The translations under genes and the position numbers were made by a program. A stretch of 64,000 nucleotides of DNA from Arenibacterium halophilum (lineage in GTDB: Bacteria; Pseudomonadota; Alphaproteobacteria; Rhodobacterales; Rhodobacteraceae): the NCBI RefSeq assembly GCF_005938225.1, contig NZ_VCPC01000005.1, forward strand, positions 105,519 to 169,518, in the 5' to 3' direction. Numbering within the stretch: the stretch's first letter is position 1; each line of letters opens with the position of its first letter. This document shows, in pieces, positions 7,299-16,253 of this stretch. Under the pieces are notes generated by a model that was not told the origin of the DNA, searched no databases, and was given only the letters and a program-made list of their open reading frames with translations.

Positions 7299-9370
7299 CA
7301 GTTCTCTCCCGTTTTCTCGGCGACAAGGCTGCCGCTGTCGTGTCGTGTGACCACCCAGTTTTCGAGCACGAAGATGGTGGTTTCGCGTTCTTCGATGATG
7401 ACGGGGCCGGTAATGCGGTCGCCCTCGGTGATGGCGTGGCGCTGCCAGACGGGCACCTCGCGGGCCTCGCCCCGGATGTGGACGGGCCGCGATTCCGTGC
7501 CGCGGGTGCCTTCCGTCGGCACCGTGCCGGTGTCGCGTTCCGGCTGACGCCCCGAGGCAGTGACCAGCCAGTTCACGATTTCGATGTTCATCCCGTCGAG
7601 CTTCAGCCCGTATTGGCGGTGGTATTCCGCCTCGAACAGGTCCTTGATGGCCCGGGCGTCGCGGGTCTTGCGGGGGTCATTCTCCAAATGCACGCGCACT
7701 TCGGATTGCTGCCCGACGTACCGCATCTCGGCCGAGAAGGCGTAGGTGAAATCCTCTTCGCGAATGCCGGCCTCTCCCAGGGCGGTGGCGCCCTCGGCGA
7801 TCATCGCGTTCAGGACCGTGTCAACGCCGCACCAATCCAGCGTGTCGAGCGTGGCAACATGGCTGCGCACAAGGTCGATCTGCGCGGGAGTCACCAGCGT
7901 GCCGAAGGCCGACAGGACCGAGGCAAGCGGCGGATAGATCACCTTGGGGCTTTCGGTCAATTCCGCCACCATGCAGGCGTGCACCGGCCCGGCGCCGCCA
8001 AAGGCCAGCATCGGCTGGCCGCGATAGTCGATGCCGCGTTCGGTGGCGTGGGTCCGGGTGGCGGCGGCCATCTGCTCGCAGACAACCTCGAACACGCCCC
8101 AGGCGGCTTTCTCGCGCGACAGGCCCAGCGTTTCCCCCAGCGCGTCATAGGCGGCTTCGGCGCCCGACAGGTTCAGCTGCATGTCGCCGCCCAGGAAGCG
8201 GTCGGCGTTCAGGATGCCCAGCACAAGGTCGGCGTCGGTCACACACGGGTCGGTGCCGCCGCGCCCGTAGCACACCGGCCCGGGCATCGATCCGGCGCTT
8301 TCCGGCCCGATCTTCAGCAACCCAAGGTCGTTGACCGAGGCGATGGAGCCGCCCCCTGCCCCGATCTCGATCATGTCGATCGAGGGCACGGTGATCGGCA
8401 TTCCCGACCCCGGCTTGAAGCGATAGCGGCGGTCGACCTCGAACGTGCCGGTCACAAGGGGTTCATGCCCCTGCACCATGCAGGCCTTGGCGGTGGTGCC
8501 GCCCATGTCAAAGGAAATCAGGTCGGGAATCCCGAAGATACGGCTGAAGTAACAGGCCACCAGTGCGCCCGCCGCCGGGCCGCTTTCGATCATCCGCACC
8601 GGCATGGTGCTGGCGCGTTCGGCCCCGATCACGCCGCCGTTCGACAGCATGATCAGCGGTTGCTGGCGGAAGCCGCGTTCCTTCAACTCGGCGATCAGCG
8701 CGGTCAGGTAGGGGCGGGTGATCGGCACGGTATAGGCGTTGATCGCCACGGTGGAGGCGCGCAGGTATTCCCGCATCTGCGGCGCGATGACCGATGACAG
8801 AGAGACATAGATTTCAGGCGCTTCTTCCTCGAAGATCGCGCGCACGGCTTCTTCGTTCGCGCCGTTGCGATAGGAATTCAGCAGACAGATGGCGACCGAC
8901 ACGATGCCCTTTGCACGGCACTCGGCGATAATGCCCAGAACCGCGTCCCGATCCACCGGGGTGCCGACGGTGCCATCGGCAAAGATGCGTTCCTTCAGCG
9001 TGAACGTCCGGTCCGCCGGGATCAGCGGTTCGGCGAACTCGATCTGCGGGTCGTACATGTCATAGCGGTGTTCCTCACGGATATAGAGGATATCGCGGAA
9101 CCCTTCGGTCAGGATGATCGCGACGGGCGGGCCCTTGCGTTCGATCAGCGCGTTGGTGACGACGGTTGTGGCATGTACGACCACGTCGTCCACATCGGCC
9201 GCCGCGATCCCGGCGCGACCGGTTACAAGATCGACGCCGCGAAAGAAGCCTTCGAGCAGGTTGTTGTGGGTTGTCAGCGTCTTGTCGACAAAGGTGCGGC
9301 CGTCCGAGGCCAGCAGAACGGCATCGGTAAAGGTGCCGCCAATGTCGATGGCAAGCGAATAACGCGTCAT
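7298..9370 (-). CDS. hyuA: Hydantoinase A / 5-oxoprolinase alpha-type subunit
   Basis: ATP-binding subunit with the actin-like fold: MTRYSLAIDIGGTFTDA at residues 1-17 is the phosphate-1 motif, FDMGGTTAKACMVQG and GAGGGSIASVNDLGLLKIGPESAGSMPGPVCYGRGG are the central family motifs, and FGGAGPVHACMVAEL follows. Length 690 residues is normal. The frame extends six codons further to 9388, but 9370 has GGAG eight bases upstream and forms an ATGA overlap with the IclR gene stop, so 9370 is chosen. It works with HyuB in the cytoplasm. Confidence 0.92.
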   Translation of the reverse strand: MTRYSLAIDIGGTFTDAVLLASDGRTFVDKTLTTHNNLLEGFFRGVDLVTGRAGIAAADVDDVVVHATTVVTNALIERKGPPVAIILTEGFRDILYIREEHRYDMYDPQIEFAEPLIPADRTFTLKERIFADGTVGTPVDRDAVLGIIAECRAKGIVSVAICLLNSYRNGANEEAVRAIFEEEAPEIYVSLSSVIAPQMREYLRASTVAINAYTVPITRPYLTALIAELKERGFRQQPLIMLSNGGVIGAERASTMPVRMIESGPAAGALVACYFSRIFGIPDLISFDMGGTTAKACMVQGHEPLVTGTFEVDRRYRFKPGSGMPITVPSIDMIEIGAGGGSIASVNDLGLLKIGPESAGSMPGPVCYGRGGTDPCVTDADLVLGILNADRFLGGDMQLNLSGAEAAYDALGETLGLSREKAAWGVFEVVCEQMAAATRTHATERGIDYRGQPMLAFGGAGPVHACMVAELTESPKVIYPPLASVLSAFGTLVTPAQIDLVRSHVATLDTLDWCGVDTVLNAMIAEGATALGEAGIREEDFTYAFSAEMRYVGQQSEVRVHLENDPRKTRDARAIKDLFEAEYHRQYGLKLDGMNIEIVNWLVTASGRQPERDTGTVPTEGTRGTESRPVHIRGEAREVPVWQRHAITEGDRITGPVIIEERETTIFVLENWVVTRHDSGSLVAEKTGEN

Positions 9371-10134
9371 AGGGGGTACTCCATACATCCAATTTCGGCC
9401 GAGATTTCACGCGCAGCCCGCGACAGGGCAGCGATGAAATGCGGGGCGGGTTCGGGTTCAAGATCGGTCACAGGGCCAACAACGGTGATCGTGGCCACCA
9501 GCCGGTTGTCGATATCGAAGATCGGGGCCGACAGGGCGTTCACCCCCGGCAAGGCCTCTTCCGGGGCGACGGCCCAGCCGGTTTCGCGGGCGCGCGCCAC
9601 TTCGGCGTCGAACCGGACGCGGTCGCGCGGCTGGTCGGTGTCGGGCAGGCCCGAGGTGTCCATCGGGCCGAATGCCAGCGCGATCTTGCCCTGCGCCGAA
9701 CGATGCACCGACAGGATGGCGCCGGGGCGCGTCACGATCTGCACCGGGGTTTCGACGCGCACGATATCCAGCACGCGCATCCCGGTGGATTCGGGAATGG
9801 AAATCGTCACCGTCTGCCCCACGGCGTCGCGCAGCGCCTGCAAAACGGGCCGCGCGGCGGCGATCAACTGGGTGCCATCGGCAATCGCCTGCCCAAGATG
9901 GTACAGCTTCAGCGTCAGCCGATAGCGTTCGGTCGCCGGATCCTGCCGCACATAGCCCAGCGAGACCAGCGTTTGCAGGTATCGGTATATGCGCGCGCGT
10001 GGCATCCCCAGCGCGTTAGCCAGGTCGGTCACGCGCGAGGGTTCGTTCTGGCGCACCATCTCTTCGAGTATCGCGAAGGCCGCGACGGTGGATTGGTTGG
10101 TGACGTTGGAACTGCTTTTGTCGGGCATGGTCAT
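9367..10134 (-). CDS. IclR family transcriptional regulator
   Basis: A 255-residue IclR protein: N-terminal winged helix (STVAAFAILEEMVRQNEPSRVTDLANALGMPRARIYRYLQTLVSLGYVRQD) and the C-terminal effector domain with VALPG-like stretches (GWAVAPEEALPGVNALSAPIFDIDNRLVATITVVG). The open frame runs back to 10284 inside dctM, but the ATG at 10132-10134 makes the ATGA overlap with the TRAP large-subunit stop and is taken as the start. It sits between the TRAP and hydantoinase genes of one operon, which fits local feedback control of uptake and ring opening. Confidence 0.88.
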   Translation of the reverse strand: MTMPDKSSSNVTNQSTVAAFAILEEMVRQNEPSRVTDLANALGMPRARIYRYLQTLVSLGYVRQDPATERYRLTLKLYHLGQAIADGTQLIAAARPVLQALRDAVGQTVTISIPESTGMRVLDIVRVETPVQIVTRPGAILSVHRSAQGKIALAFGPMDTSGLPDTDQPRDRVRFDAEVARARETGWAVAPEEALPGVNALSAPIFDIDNRLVATITVVGPVTDLEPEPAPHFIAALSRAAREISAEIGCMEYPL

Positions 10135-11408
10135 CCCTCGAACAAGGCTGGAAGCGACAGGGTGAAAGCGGGCACGAAGGCCACCAGCATCAGCGTGACA
10201 AGGCAGATCGCGATCATCGGCAGGATGGCATAGGCCACGCGCTCCAGCGGTTCCTTGCTGATGGCGGTCACGATGAACAGGCACAGCCCCACCGGCGGCG
10301 TGATCATCCCGATCATCAGGTTCAGCACGACCATGATGCCGAATTGCACCGGGTCGATGTCCAGCAGCGGAAAGATTTCGTTCAGGATCGGCATCGCCAG
10401 CACCAGCGCCGCCAGCGGTTCAAGGAACAGCCCAAGGATCAGCAAGACCACGTTCAGCAGGATCAGCAGGATCCACGGTTGATCGCTGAGGCCGCGCATC
10501 AGCCCGGCAATTTCCCGTGGAATGTTCTCGATCCCAAGGATGAAGGCGGTCATTGAGGCCATCGCCACGATCAGCATCACCCCCGCCGTCATGGTGGCAG
10601 TGTCATAAAACGCCTGGGCGATCTTTGACGGCGACAAAGTGCCATAAAGGATCATGCCCACCAGCAGCGCATAAAGCGCGGCAACAGCGGCGGCCTCGGT
10701 CGGGGTGAACACACCCGACCGGATGCCGCCCACGATGATCACCGGCAAGAGCAGCGCAGGCACCGCCTTGACCGCCAGCGGCAGCCGTTCCGACGCGGGC
10801 ACCGGTTCGGGCAGCGGGTGCCCCTCGACCCGGGCGCGCCACATAGCGTAGACGATCAGCAGACCGCAGAGGATGAAGGCCGGAACAATCCCGGCCAGGA
10901 ACAGGTCGGAAATCGAGGTGCCGGTCAGCACGCCGTACAGGATAAGCGACAGCGACGGCGGCACCAGCGGGCCCAGGATCGACCCGGCGGCGGTCAGCGC
11001 GGCGGCATATTCCGCGCGATACCCATCGCGCCGCATCGCCGGGATCATGATGGACCCGATGGCCGAGGCCTCGGCCGTGGCAGCGCCGGACACGCCGGAA
11101 AACATCATCGAGGCAAGAACGTTCACCACGGCCAACCCCCCGCGTACCCGGCCCACCAGCATCTGGGCAAAGCGCACGATCTGGCGCGTCAGCTCGGCCG
11201 AGTTCATGAGGTTACCAGCCAGGATGAAGAAGGGGATCGTGAGCAGAACGAAGTTGTCGACTCCCGCGATCATCTTTTGCGGAAAGCCGATCATCAGCTG
11301 CCAGCGGTCCATCGCGAACAGGTACACGACCGAAGACAGCCCCAGCGACATCGCGATCGGCACGCCGATAAACATGCAGGCGACAAAGGCGGCAAGGTAC
11401 AGGATCAT
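10131..11408 (-). CDS. TRAP transporter large membrane subunit (DctM family)
   Basis: The 425-residue transporter core of TRAP system A, with about twelve hydrophobic segments. Typical DctM stretches are FILAGNLMNSAELTRQIVRFAQMLVGRVRGGLAVVNVLASMMFSGVSGAATAEASAIGSIMIPAM and the second repeat NLMIGMITPPVGLCLFIV. Ion-driven uptake of an organic acid or amide is expected. It overlaps the small subunit gene by 4 bp upstream and the IclR gene by 4 bp downstream. Confidence 0.93.
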   Translation of the reverse strand: MILYLAAFVACMFIGVPIAMSLGLSSVVYLFAMDRWQLMIGFPQKMIAGVDNFVLLTIPFFILAGNLMNSAELTRQIVRFAQMLVGRVRGGLAVVNVLASMMFSGVSGAATAEASAIGSIMIPAMRRDGYRAEYAAALTAAGSILGPLVPPSLSLILYGVLTGTSISDLFLAGIVPAFILCGLLIVYAMWRARVEGHPLPEPVPASERLPLAVKAVPALLLPVIIVGGIRSGVFTPTEAAAVAALYALLVGMILYGTLSPSKIAQAFYDTATMTAGVMLIVAMASMTAFILGIENIPREIAGLMRGLSDQPWILLILLNVVLLILGLFLEPLAALVLAMPILNEIFPLLDIDPVQFGIMVVLNLMIGMITPPVGLCLFIVTAISKEPLERVAYAILPMIAICLVTLMLVAFVPAFTLSLPALFEG

Positions 11409-11974
11409 TGCGTGGCCCCCCGTGCGCCCGGGTCGATGGCCTGCGCCAGTGTGCGCCCTGCCGGGATGGCCGCGATGCAGGCCACCAGATCGGCGGCCAG
11501 CCGCAGCGCCAGCAGCGCCATGCCCACCGGCAGCGCAATGTAGACCCAGAACGACGTTGGTGGCTCGACCGCGCCGGGACCAAAGATATCATCCAGAATA
11601 AAGCGCATTGCCGGGATGTTGGCGCCGCCCGCCCGTTCGGCAAAGACCCAGCCATAGCGCACCAGCAGCAAACACAGCCCCAGCGACATGGCTGTTGTCA
11701 GCGCATAAAGCAGCAGCGCAGGTACCCGCGACAGCCGTTCATACAGGAAGGTCAGCGCCGCGATCTCGCCCCGTTCATAGGCCAGCACCACGGCCAGGAA
11801 CGACAGCCAGATCAGCAGGTAACGGCACATCTCCTCGGCCCAGAGCAGCGAGGCATTGAACCCGTATCGCATGACGACCTGTACGGTCATGATGCCCAGC
11901 AGCAAGGCAATTGTGGTGATCAAAAGCCACCTTAGCCCGGCGCGAAAGGGTGTCTGCAAAGACCGAACTGTCAT
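11405..11974 (-). CDS. TRAP transporter small membrane subunit (DctQ family)
   Basis: The four-helix DctQ partner of the large subunit, 189 residues. The family motif RYGFNASLLWAEEMCRYLLIWLSFLAVVLAYERGEIAAL is present near residues 31-70. The second half has an insert between helices 3 and 4 (ERAGGANIPAMRFILDDIFGPGAVEPPTSF), making it a little longer than average. It ends in a 4-bp overlap with dctM. The cupin and receptor genes lie upstream in the same direction. Confidence 0.9.
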   Translation of the reverse strand: MTVRSLQTPFRAGLRWLLITTIALLLGIMTVQVVMRYGFNASLLWAEEMCRYLLIWLSFLAVVLAYERGEIAALTFLYERLSRVPALLLYALTTAMSLGLCLLLVRYGWVFAERAGGANIPAMRFILDDIFGPGAVEPPTSFWVYIALPVGMALLALRLAADLVACIAAIPAGRTLAQAIDPGARGATQ

Positions 11975-12071
11975 GTCGGTTCCTGTTCCTTGATCCTAGG
12001 GCCCGGGCAAGCCTGCCCCGTTGGCCCGGCGCAGCAGCGCGGGCGGTCTGGTGGTTAACCTGAAGAGGAGT

Positions 12072-12094
12072 GCCGGGCGCGTCAGGCGCCCGGC
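12072..12094 (-). terminator. Hairpin downstream of cupin gene
   Basis: Perfect 9-bp stem GCCGGGCGC/GCGCCCGGC with loop GTCAG, six bases past the cupin stop codon in the sense of minus-strand transcription. No T run follows, so it may only slow or protect transcripts. In this position it could set receptor plus cupin mRNA levels above those of the membrane subunits. Confidence 0.55.
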
Positions 12095-12100
12095 CTTGAC

Positions 12101-12469
12101 CTAACCGAAATCCTTTTCCTGATATTCGGTCAGGTGCAGGTAATCGGCGCGCGGCGGCGCGAACACGTCAAGGTTCACCGCCGTTTCGTCGCCAAGGGCT
12201 TCGCCGCAATGCACCACGTCGGGCGGAATGCGCACGACCTCTCCGGCACCAACCTCGACCACGTCATCGCCGATTTCAAACCGGACGCGGCCCGACAGGA
12301 TATAGGCCAGCTGCTCGAACGGGTGGGAATGGGGTTTCTTCTCCATCCCCGGCTCCAGCCAGTTCATCACCATCAGCGCGCCTTCGCCCCGGAACGCGGT
12401 GCGCGACACACCTTCACGCACCTGTTCGCGGGGCAGCTCGGTCCACTTGTAGACGTTCGTGCCGGCCAT
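12101..12469 (-). CDS. Cupin domain protein
   Basis: A single-domain cupin of 122 residues. The first metal-binding motif is KPHSHPFEQLAYILSGRVRFEIG (HxHxxE-like, ending in the Gly of the barrel turn) and the second is VRIPPDVVHCGEAL. It sits between the TRAP receptor and the TRAP membrane genes, three bases after the receptor stop, so it is co-transcribed with uptake of the hydantoinase substrate. It may be a small isomerase, hydrolase or dioxygenase acting early on the imported compound. The sequence alone does not tell which. Confidence 0.85.
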   Translation of the reverse strand: MAGTNVYKWTELPREQVREGVSRTAFRGEGALMVMNWLEPGMEKKPHSHPFEQLAYILSGRVRFEIGDDVVEVGAGEVVRIPPDVVHCGEALGDETAVNLDVFAPPRADYLHLTEYQEKDFG

Positions 12470-12472
12470 CGC

Positions 12473-13453
12473 TTAGTTGCCCGCCTTGAGCGCGTCGACG
12501 ATACGGCCGATCAGCGGATCCTTGCCCGACCAGTCGGTGACGACCTGCGCGGTGGCGCCCTGCATCACGTCCAGATCGCCCAGCTTGGTCACGGTCACGC
12601 CCTGGCTTTCCAGCTTGGCGATGGTCTCGTCCTCCTGGCTTGCTGCCAGCGCATAGGCCTCGGCCGTGGTTTCGCGGCCGGCCTCTTCAACGGCGGCCTT
12701 CTGTTCGTCGCTCAGCTTGTCCCATGTGGCCTGTGCCAGCATGATCGCACCGGGCCAAAAGTAATGGCCGGTCAGCGTCAGGTTCTTGCCCGCGTCATAC
12801 AGGCTCTCGGATTCGACCGACGACACGTTGATTTCAACCGCGTCGATGGTGCCGGTTTCCAGCGCCGAATAAACCTCGCCGTAGGCCATGCCGATGGGGT
12901 TCACGCCGATGGCTTCCCAAGTTGCTTTGTGCAGCGGGATCGGCACGATGCGGGTTTTCAGTCCCGCGAACTGGCTGGTGGAACCGATGGCGTCGCCCGT
13001 GGTCAGGAAGTGGCGCAGACCCGCTTCGATAAAGCCAACACCCTTGATGGATTTATCGTCCAGCGTGGCCAGCAGTTCATCGCCCAGATCGGACGTCAGC
13101 ACATCCGACACGCTTTGATAGCTGCCCGCCACGAAGGGCAGTTGCAGCGCGTCAAAAGCGGTGGCGTTCAGCACCAGCGGCAGCGTGGCCGTCGACACCA
13201 GCGCGCCGTCGATCAGACCAATCTGCAACCCTTCGAGCAGCTGCTTGTCGTCACCCAGCTGACGGTCGCCAAACACCTCGACAGCCACCGAGCCGCCGGT
13301 TTTCTCGGCGACCTTCTCGGCGAACATTTCAAGCCCGGTCTGGAAAATATGCTTGGACGAGGCCGCGTGCCCCATCTTGATTGTCACGTCCTGAGCCAGC
13401 GCCGACAGCGGCACGGCGCAAATCAGCGCTGCGGACAGTCCGAATAGTTTCAT
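12473..13453 (-). CDS. TRAP transporter substrate-binding protein (DctP family), system A
   Basis: Periplasmic receptor of 326 residues with a clear signal peptide (residues 1-21, LSALA-QD). The DctP core is seen in IKMGHAASSKHIFQTGLEMFAEKVAEKTGGSVAVEVFGDRQLG. The ligand-binding Arg is expected in LKTRIVPIPLHKATWEAIGVNPIGM. The ALETGTIDAVE motif precedes the C-terminal helices. It heads the operon P-cupin-Q-M-iclR-hyuA-hyuB. A promoter with an inverted repeat lies just upstream at 13494-13534. Confidence 0.92.
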   Translation of the reverse strand: MKLFGLSAALICAVPLSALAQDVTIKMGHAASSKHIFQTGLEMFAEKVAEKTGGSVAVEVFGDRQLGDDKQLLEGLQIGLIDGALVSTATLPLVLNATAFDALQLPFVAGSYQSVSDVLTSDLGDELLATLDDKSIKGVGFIEAGLRHFLTTGDAIGSTSQFAGLKTRIVPIPLHKATWEAIGVNPIGMAYGEVYSALETGTIDAVEINVSSVESESLYDAGKNLTLTGHYFWPGAIMLAQATWDKLSDEQKAAVEEAGRETTAEAYALAASQEDETIAKLESQGVTVTKLGDLDVMQGATAQVVTDWSGKDPLIGRIVDALKAGN

Positions 13454-13493
13454 GTCAGGTCTCCTCCCCTGCGTAAATTCTGCCTTGCCAATG

Positions 13494-13534
13494 TTGTTTC
13501 ACTGTGCAAAACATAATATACGATATTGAAACAA
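13494..13534. promoter_or_regulatory. Inverted repeat upstream of TRAP A/hydantoinase operon
   Basis: TTGTTTCA (13494-13501) and TGAAACAA (13527-13534) form an exact 8-bp inverted repeat with 25 bp between the arms, centres 33 bp apart (about three helical turns). The spacer is AT-rich. It sits 41 bp upstream of the TRAP receptor start. TGAAAC/GTTTCA arms occur in operators of some IclR-family regulators, so the IclR protein encoded in this operon is the obvious candidate. This is inference. Confidence 0.5.
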
Positions 13535-13628
13535 GTCGGCAAAGCTGTCAACGCGCCCCACGCGCCGCGTTGCGGCAATTCGTGCAAGACGCTGTTCTTC
13601 TTCTGGAAATTTTAGGAAAGCTGCCGCG

Positions 13629-14201
13629 CTAGAAGGTCGGCGGCGTGCAGGCGCTGACGACGACGCATTTCTCGGGACCGACCTGGCGGAACCGATGCGG
13701 CGCGCGGCTGTCAAAGTAATAGGCATCGCCGGGCCCAAGGATCTTGCGCTGATCGCCCACCGTAATCTCGACCCGGCCAGAAATCACCACGCCGCCCTCT
13801 TCGCCCTCGTGCCCGTATTTAACCCGCCCCGTGTCGGCGCCGATGTCATAGGTTTCGTGCAGGATCATCATCGCGCGCCCGAACAGCGAGGTGCCGACCT
13901 GTTTCAACGACAGCCGCCCCTTGCCCAGCTCCACCAGATCCTCGGCGGCATAGAACACCGTCTTTTCCGGCTCGGGCTGAAAGGCAAAGAATTCCGACAT
14001 GCTGATCGGAATGCCCACAAGAATGCGATGCAGCGCCCCGACCGACGGATTCATCTTGCCCGATTCGATCAAGGATATGGTAGAATTCGGCACGCCCGCG
14101 CGTTTCGCCAGTGCACGCTGCGACAGCCCGGCGCCTTCGCGCACCGCCCGCAGACGCGGGCCAAGATCGCCATATTCGGAATTTTCTGCCTCAATGGTCA
14201 T
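13629..14201 (-). CDS. XRE-cupin transcriptional regulator (PuuR-like)
   Basis: A 190-residue protein with an N-terminal helix-turn-helix (LRAVREGAGLSQRALAKRAGVPNSTISLIESGKMNPSVGALHRIL) and a C-terminal cupin sensor (KYGHEGEEGGVVISGRVEITVGDQRKILGPGDAYYFDSRAPHRF). This architecture is that of PuuR, which controls putrescine breakdown. It is divergent from a putrescine/GABA-type aminotransferase gene, supporting such a role. The ATG at 14201 is preferred over a GTG at 14213, which lacks a spaced ribosome site. Operators probably lie in 14202-14346. Confidence 0.87.
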   Translation of the reverse strand: MTIEAENSEYGDLGPRLRAVREGAGLSQRALAKRAGVPNSTISLIESGKMNPSVGALHRILVGIPISMSEFFAFQPEPEKTVFYAAEDLVELGKGRLSLKQVGTSLFGRAMMILHETYDIGADTGRVKYGHEGEEGGVVISGRVEITVGDQRKILGPGDAYYFDSRAPHRFRQVGPEKCVVVSACTPPTF

Positions 14202-14346
14202 GATAGTGAACACCCTGCAAGTCAGCTTAGCATAATCAAAGGCTTGCAGATCTCAAGAAACAGACTTTTGGCAAATTCTGAACGTTCTATTGTGCGCCAG
14301 TCAAACCGGCGGCCGTGCTGCCGCCATCAGGATAAGGAACACCACA

Positions 14347-15627
14347 GTGTTGAACGCCGAAATCTCGAAACGTCGCGATGCCGCGATCTCGCGCGGGGTC
14401 GGCATGCAGACCCAGGTTTACGTCGAGCGGGCGCAGAACTCGGAAGTCTGGGATGTGGAAGGCAAGCGGTATATCGACTTTGCCGCCGGCATCGCGGTTG
14501 TGAACACCGGCCATTGCCACCCCAAGGTGATGGAGGCCGTGCGCGCCCAGTCGATGAACTTTACCCACACCTGCCACCAGGTGCTGCCCTATGAAAACTA
14601 CATCCGTCTGGCCGAGCGGCTGAACGAAAAGGTGCCGGGCGATTTCGAAAAGAAAACCGTCTTTGTGACCACCGGCGCCGAAGCCGTTGAAAACGCGATC
14701 AAGATCGCGCGCGCCCACACCGGCCGCCCGGCGGTGATCGCCTTTGGTGGCGCTTTCCATGGCCGGACCTTCATGGGGATGAGCCTGACCGGCAAGGTCG
14801 CGCCCTACAAGACGAACTTTGGCGCGATGATGCCCGATGTCTACCACGTGCCCTTCCCGATCGAGCTGCACGGCACCACCACCGAGCAGTCGATGGCCGC
14901 GCTGACCGGCCTGTTCAAATCCGATCTGGACCCGAACCGCGTTGCCGCGATCATCCTTGAGCCCGTGCAGGGCGAAGGTGGATTCTACCCCGCCCCGGCC
15001 GAGCTGATGCGCGGGTTGCGCAAGCTGTGCGACACCCACGGCATCCTGTTGATCGCTGACGAAATCCAGACCGGATTCGCCCGCACCGGCCACCTGTTCG
15101 CGATGGAAGGCTACGATGTGTTCCCCGACATGACGACCATGGCGAAGGGCCTTGCCGGCGGTCTGCCGCTGGCGGCGGTCACGGGCCGGGCCGAGGTGAT
15201 GGATTCCGCGCAGCCCGGCGGCCTTGGCGGCACCTATGGCGGCAACCCGCTGGGCATCGCTGCGGCAAATGCCGTGCTGGACGTGATCGAAGAAGAAGAC
15301 CTTTGCAACCGCGCCAACGAATTGGGCTCGCGGCTGAAACAGCGGCTCGAAGCGATCCGCACCACCACGCCGGAAATCGCGGAAATCCGTGGCCCCGGCT
15401 TCATGGTCGCGGCGGAATTCAACACCGCCGACGGCTCGGCCCCGAACCCCGACATGGCCAACCGCGTCCGCGCCGAGGCGCTGAACCGCGGTCTGGTGCT
15501 GCTGACATGCGGCGTGCATGGCAACGTGATCCGCTTCCTGGCGCCGATCACGATCCAGAACGAAATCTTCACCGAAGCGCTGGATATTCTGGAGGACTCT
15601 GTCGCCGCGGCACGTCAGGCGGCGTAA
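14347..15627 (+). CDS. gabT: 4-Aminobutyrate-type class III aminotransferase
   Basis: PLP-dependent aminotransferase of 426 residues. The cofactor region VTTGAEAVENAIKIAR, the Asp of LLIADEIQTGFARTGHLFAMEGYDVFPDM and the PLP lysine of MTTMAKGLAGGLPLAAVTG are all present. It transfers the amino group of GABA (or a similar omega-amino acid) to 2-oxoglutarate. The start GTG at 14347 has AAGGA eight bases upstream; a longer frame begins with TTG at 14290 without support. The divergent PuuR-like regulator and the nearby polyamine genes suggest GABA from putrescine as substrate. A strong terminator follows. Confidence 0.9.
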   Translation: MLNAEISKRRDAAISRGVGMQTQVYVERAQNSEVWDVEGKRYIDFAAGIAVVNTGHCHPKVMEAVRAQSMNFTHTCHQVLPYENYIRLAERLNEKVPGDFEKKTVFVTTGAEAVENAIKIARAHTGRPAVIAFGGAFHGRTFMGMSLTGKVAPYKTNFGAMMPDVYHVPFPIELHGTTTEQSMAALTGLFKSDLDPNRVAAIILEPVQGEGGFYPAPAELMRGLRKLCDTHGILLIADEIQTGFARTGHLFAMEGYDVFPDMTTMAKGLAGGLPLAAVTGRAEVMDSAQPGGLGGTYGGNPLGIAAANAVLDVIEEEDLCNRANELGSRLKQRLEAIRTTTPEIAEIRGPGFMVAAEFNTADGSAPNPDMANRVRAEALNRGLVLLTCGVHGNVIRFLAPITIQNEIFTEALDILEDSVAAARQAA

Positions 15628-15645
15628 ACCTCCTGCCCCAAAGGC

Positions 15646-15674
15646 AAAGGGCCCGCATGGCGCGGGCCCTTTTT
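15646..15674 (+). terminator. Rho-independent terminator after gabT
   Basis: An 11-bp stem AAAGGGCCCGC/GCGGGCCCTTT with loop ATGGC and a T run through 15674. It ends the aminotransferase transcript 10 bp before the convergent bioY stop codon. The A-rich flank on the other strand lets it also work for the bioMNY transcript. Confidence 0.9.
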
Positions 15675-15684
15675 CATGTCTGGC

Positions 15685-16227
15685 CTATGCCGCGTTGGCC
15701 AGGCTTGGCCGGGCTTTCCAAAAGGCGGCCGTGATGGCGGCGGTGATCCCCGCCTTGATCAGATCGCCCGGAATGAAGGGCAGCGCAAAGCCCGTCGCCG
15801 TGACCAGCGACACATCCATCATCACCGCCATGCCGATGATGCCGCAGATCGTTACAACGACGATGCCGCCCACCACGGCACCACTGAGTGCGGCGACAAA
15901 GGACATGCGGTTTGTGAACCGCTCGGCCACCAGCCCCGTGACATAGGCGCCGATGGCAAAGCCGATCAGGTAGCCCAGCGTCGGGCCAAAGAACACGCCC
16001 AGCCCGCCCCGGCCCCCGGCCAGCAGCGGCAGCCCAAGCGCCACAAGGAACAGGAACAGCAGCACCGAAAGCGCACCGTTGCGCGCGCCAAGGATGGTGC
16101 CCGCCAGCATGATCCCCATGCTTTGCGCGGTGATCGGAATGCCCGATGTCAGCGTCAGCTTGGGCAGCAGCCCAAGTGCGGCGATAAGTGCGGCGAACAA
16201 TGCGATCCGCGTCAGATGTTTTTCCAT
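15685..16227 (-). CDS. bioY: Biotin transporter substrate-binding subunit BioY
   Basis: The membrane S component of the ECF-type biotin importer, 180 residues with six hydrophobic helices. Characteristic stretches are LTLTSGIPITAQSMGIMLAGTILGARNGALSVLLFL and GRGGLGVFFGPTLGYLIGFAIGAYVTG, which hold the biotin-contact region of BioY proteins. The open frame continues far upstream through bioN, but the family start MEKHLTRIALFAAL at 16225-16227 is clear. It is the third gene of bioM-bioN-bioY, 26 bp after bioN. Imported biotin would serve the biotin carboxylase encoded at 20.3-23.6 kb among other enzymes. Confidence 0.93.
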   Translation of the reverse strand: MEKHLTRIALFAALIAALGLLPKLTLTSGIPITAQSMGIMLAGTILGARNGALSVLLFLFLVALGLPLLAGGRGGLGVFFGPTLGYLIGFAIGAYVTGLVAERFTNRMSFVAALSGAVVGGIVVVTICGIIGMAVMMDVSLVTATGFALPFIPGDLIKAGITAAITAAFWKARPSLANAA

Positions 16228-16253
16228 GTCCCCAACTCCCCTTCGATGTGGGC

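Noticed and set aside
7340..8797. 485-codon plus-strand frame inside hyuA
   Set aside because: Antisense of hyuA, composition typical of GC-rich shadow frames, no ribosome site.
14287..15519. 410-codon minus-strand frame opposite gabT
   Set aside because: Shadow of the aminotransferase gene, which has all active-site motifs.
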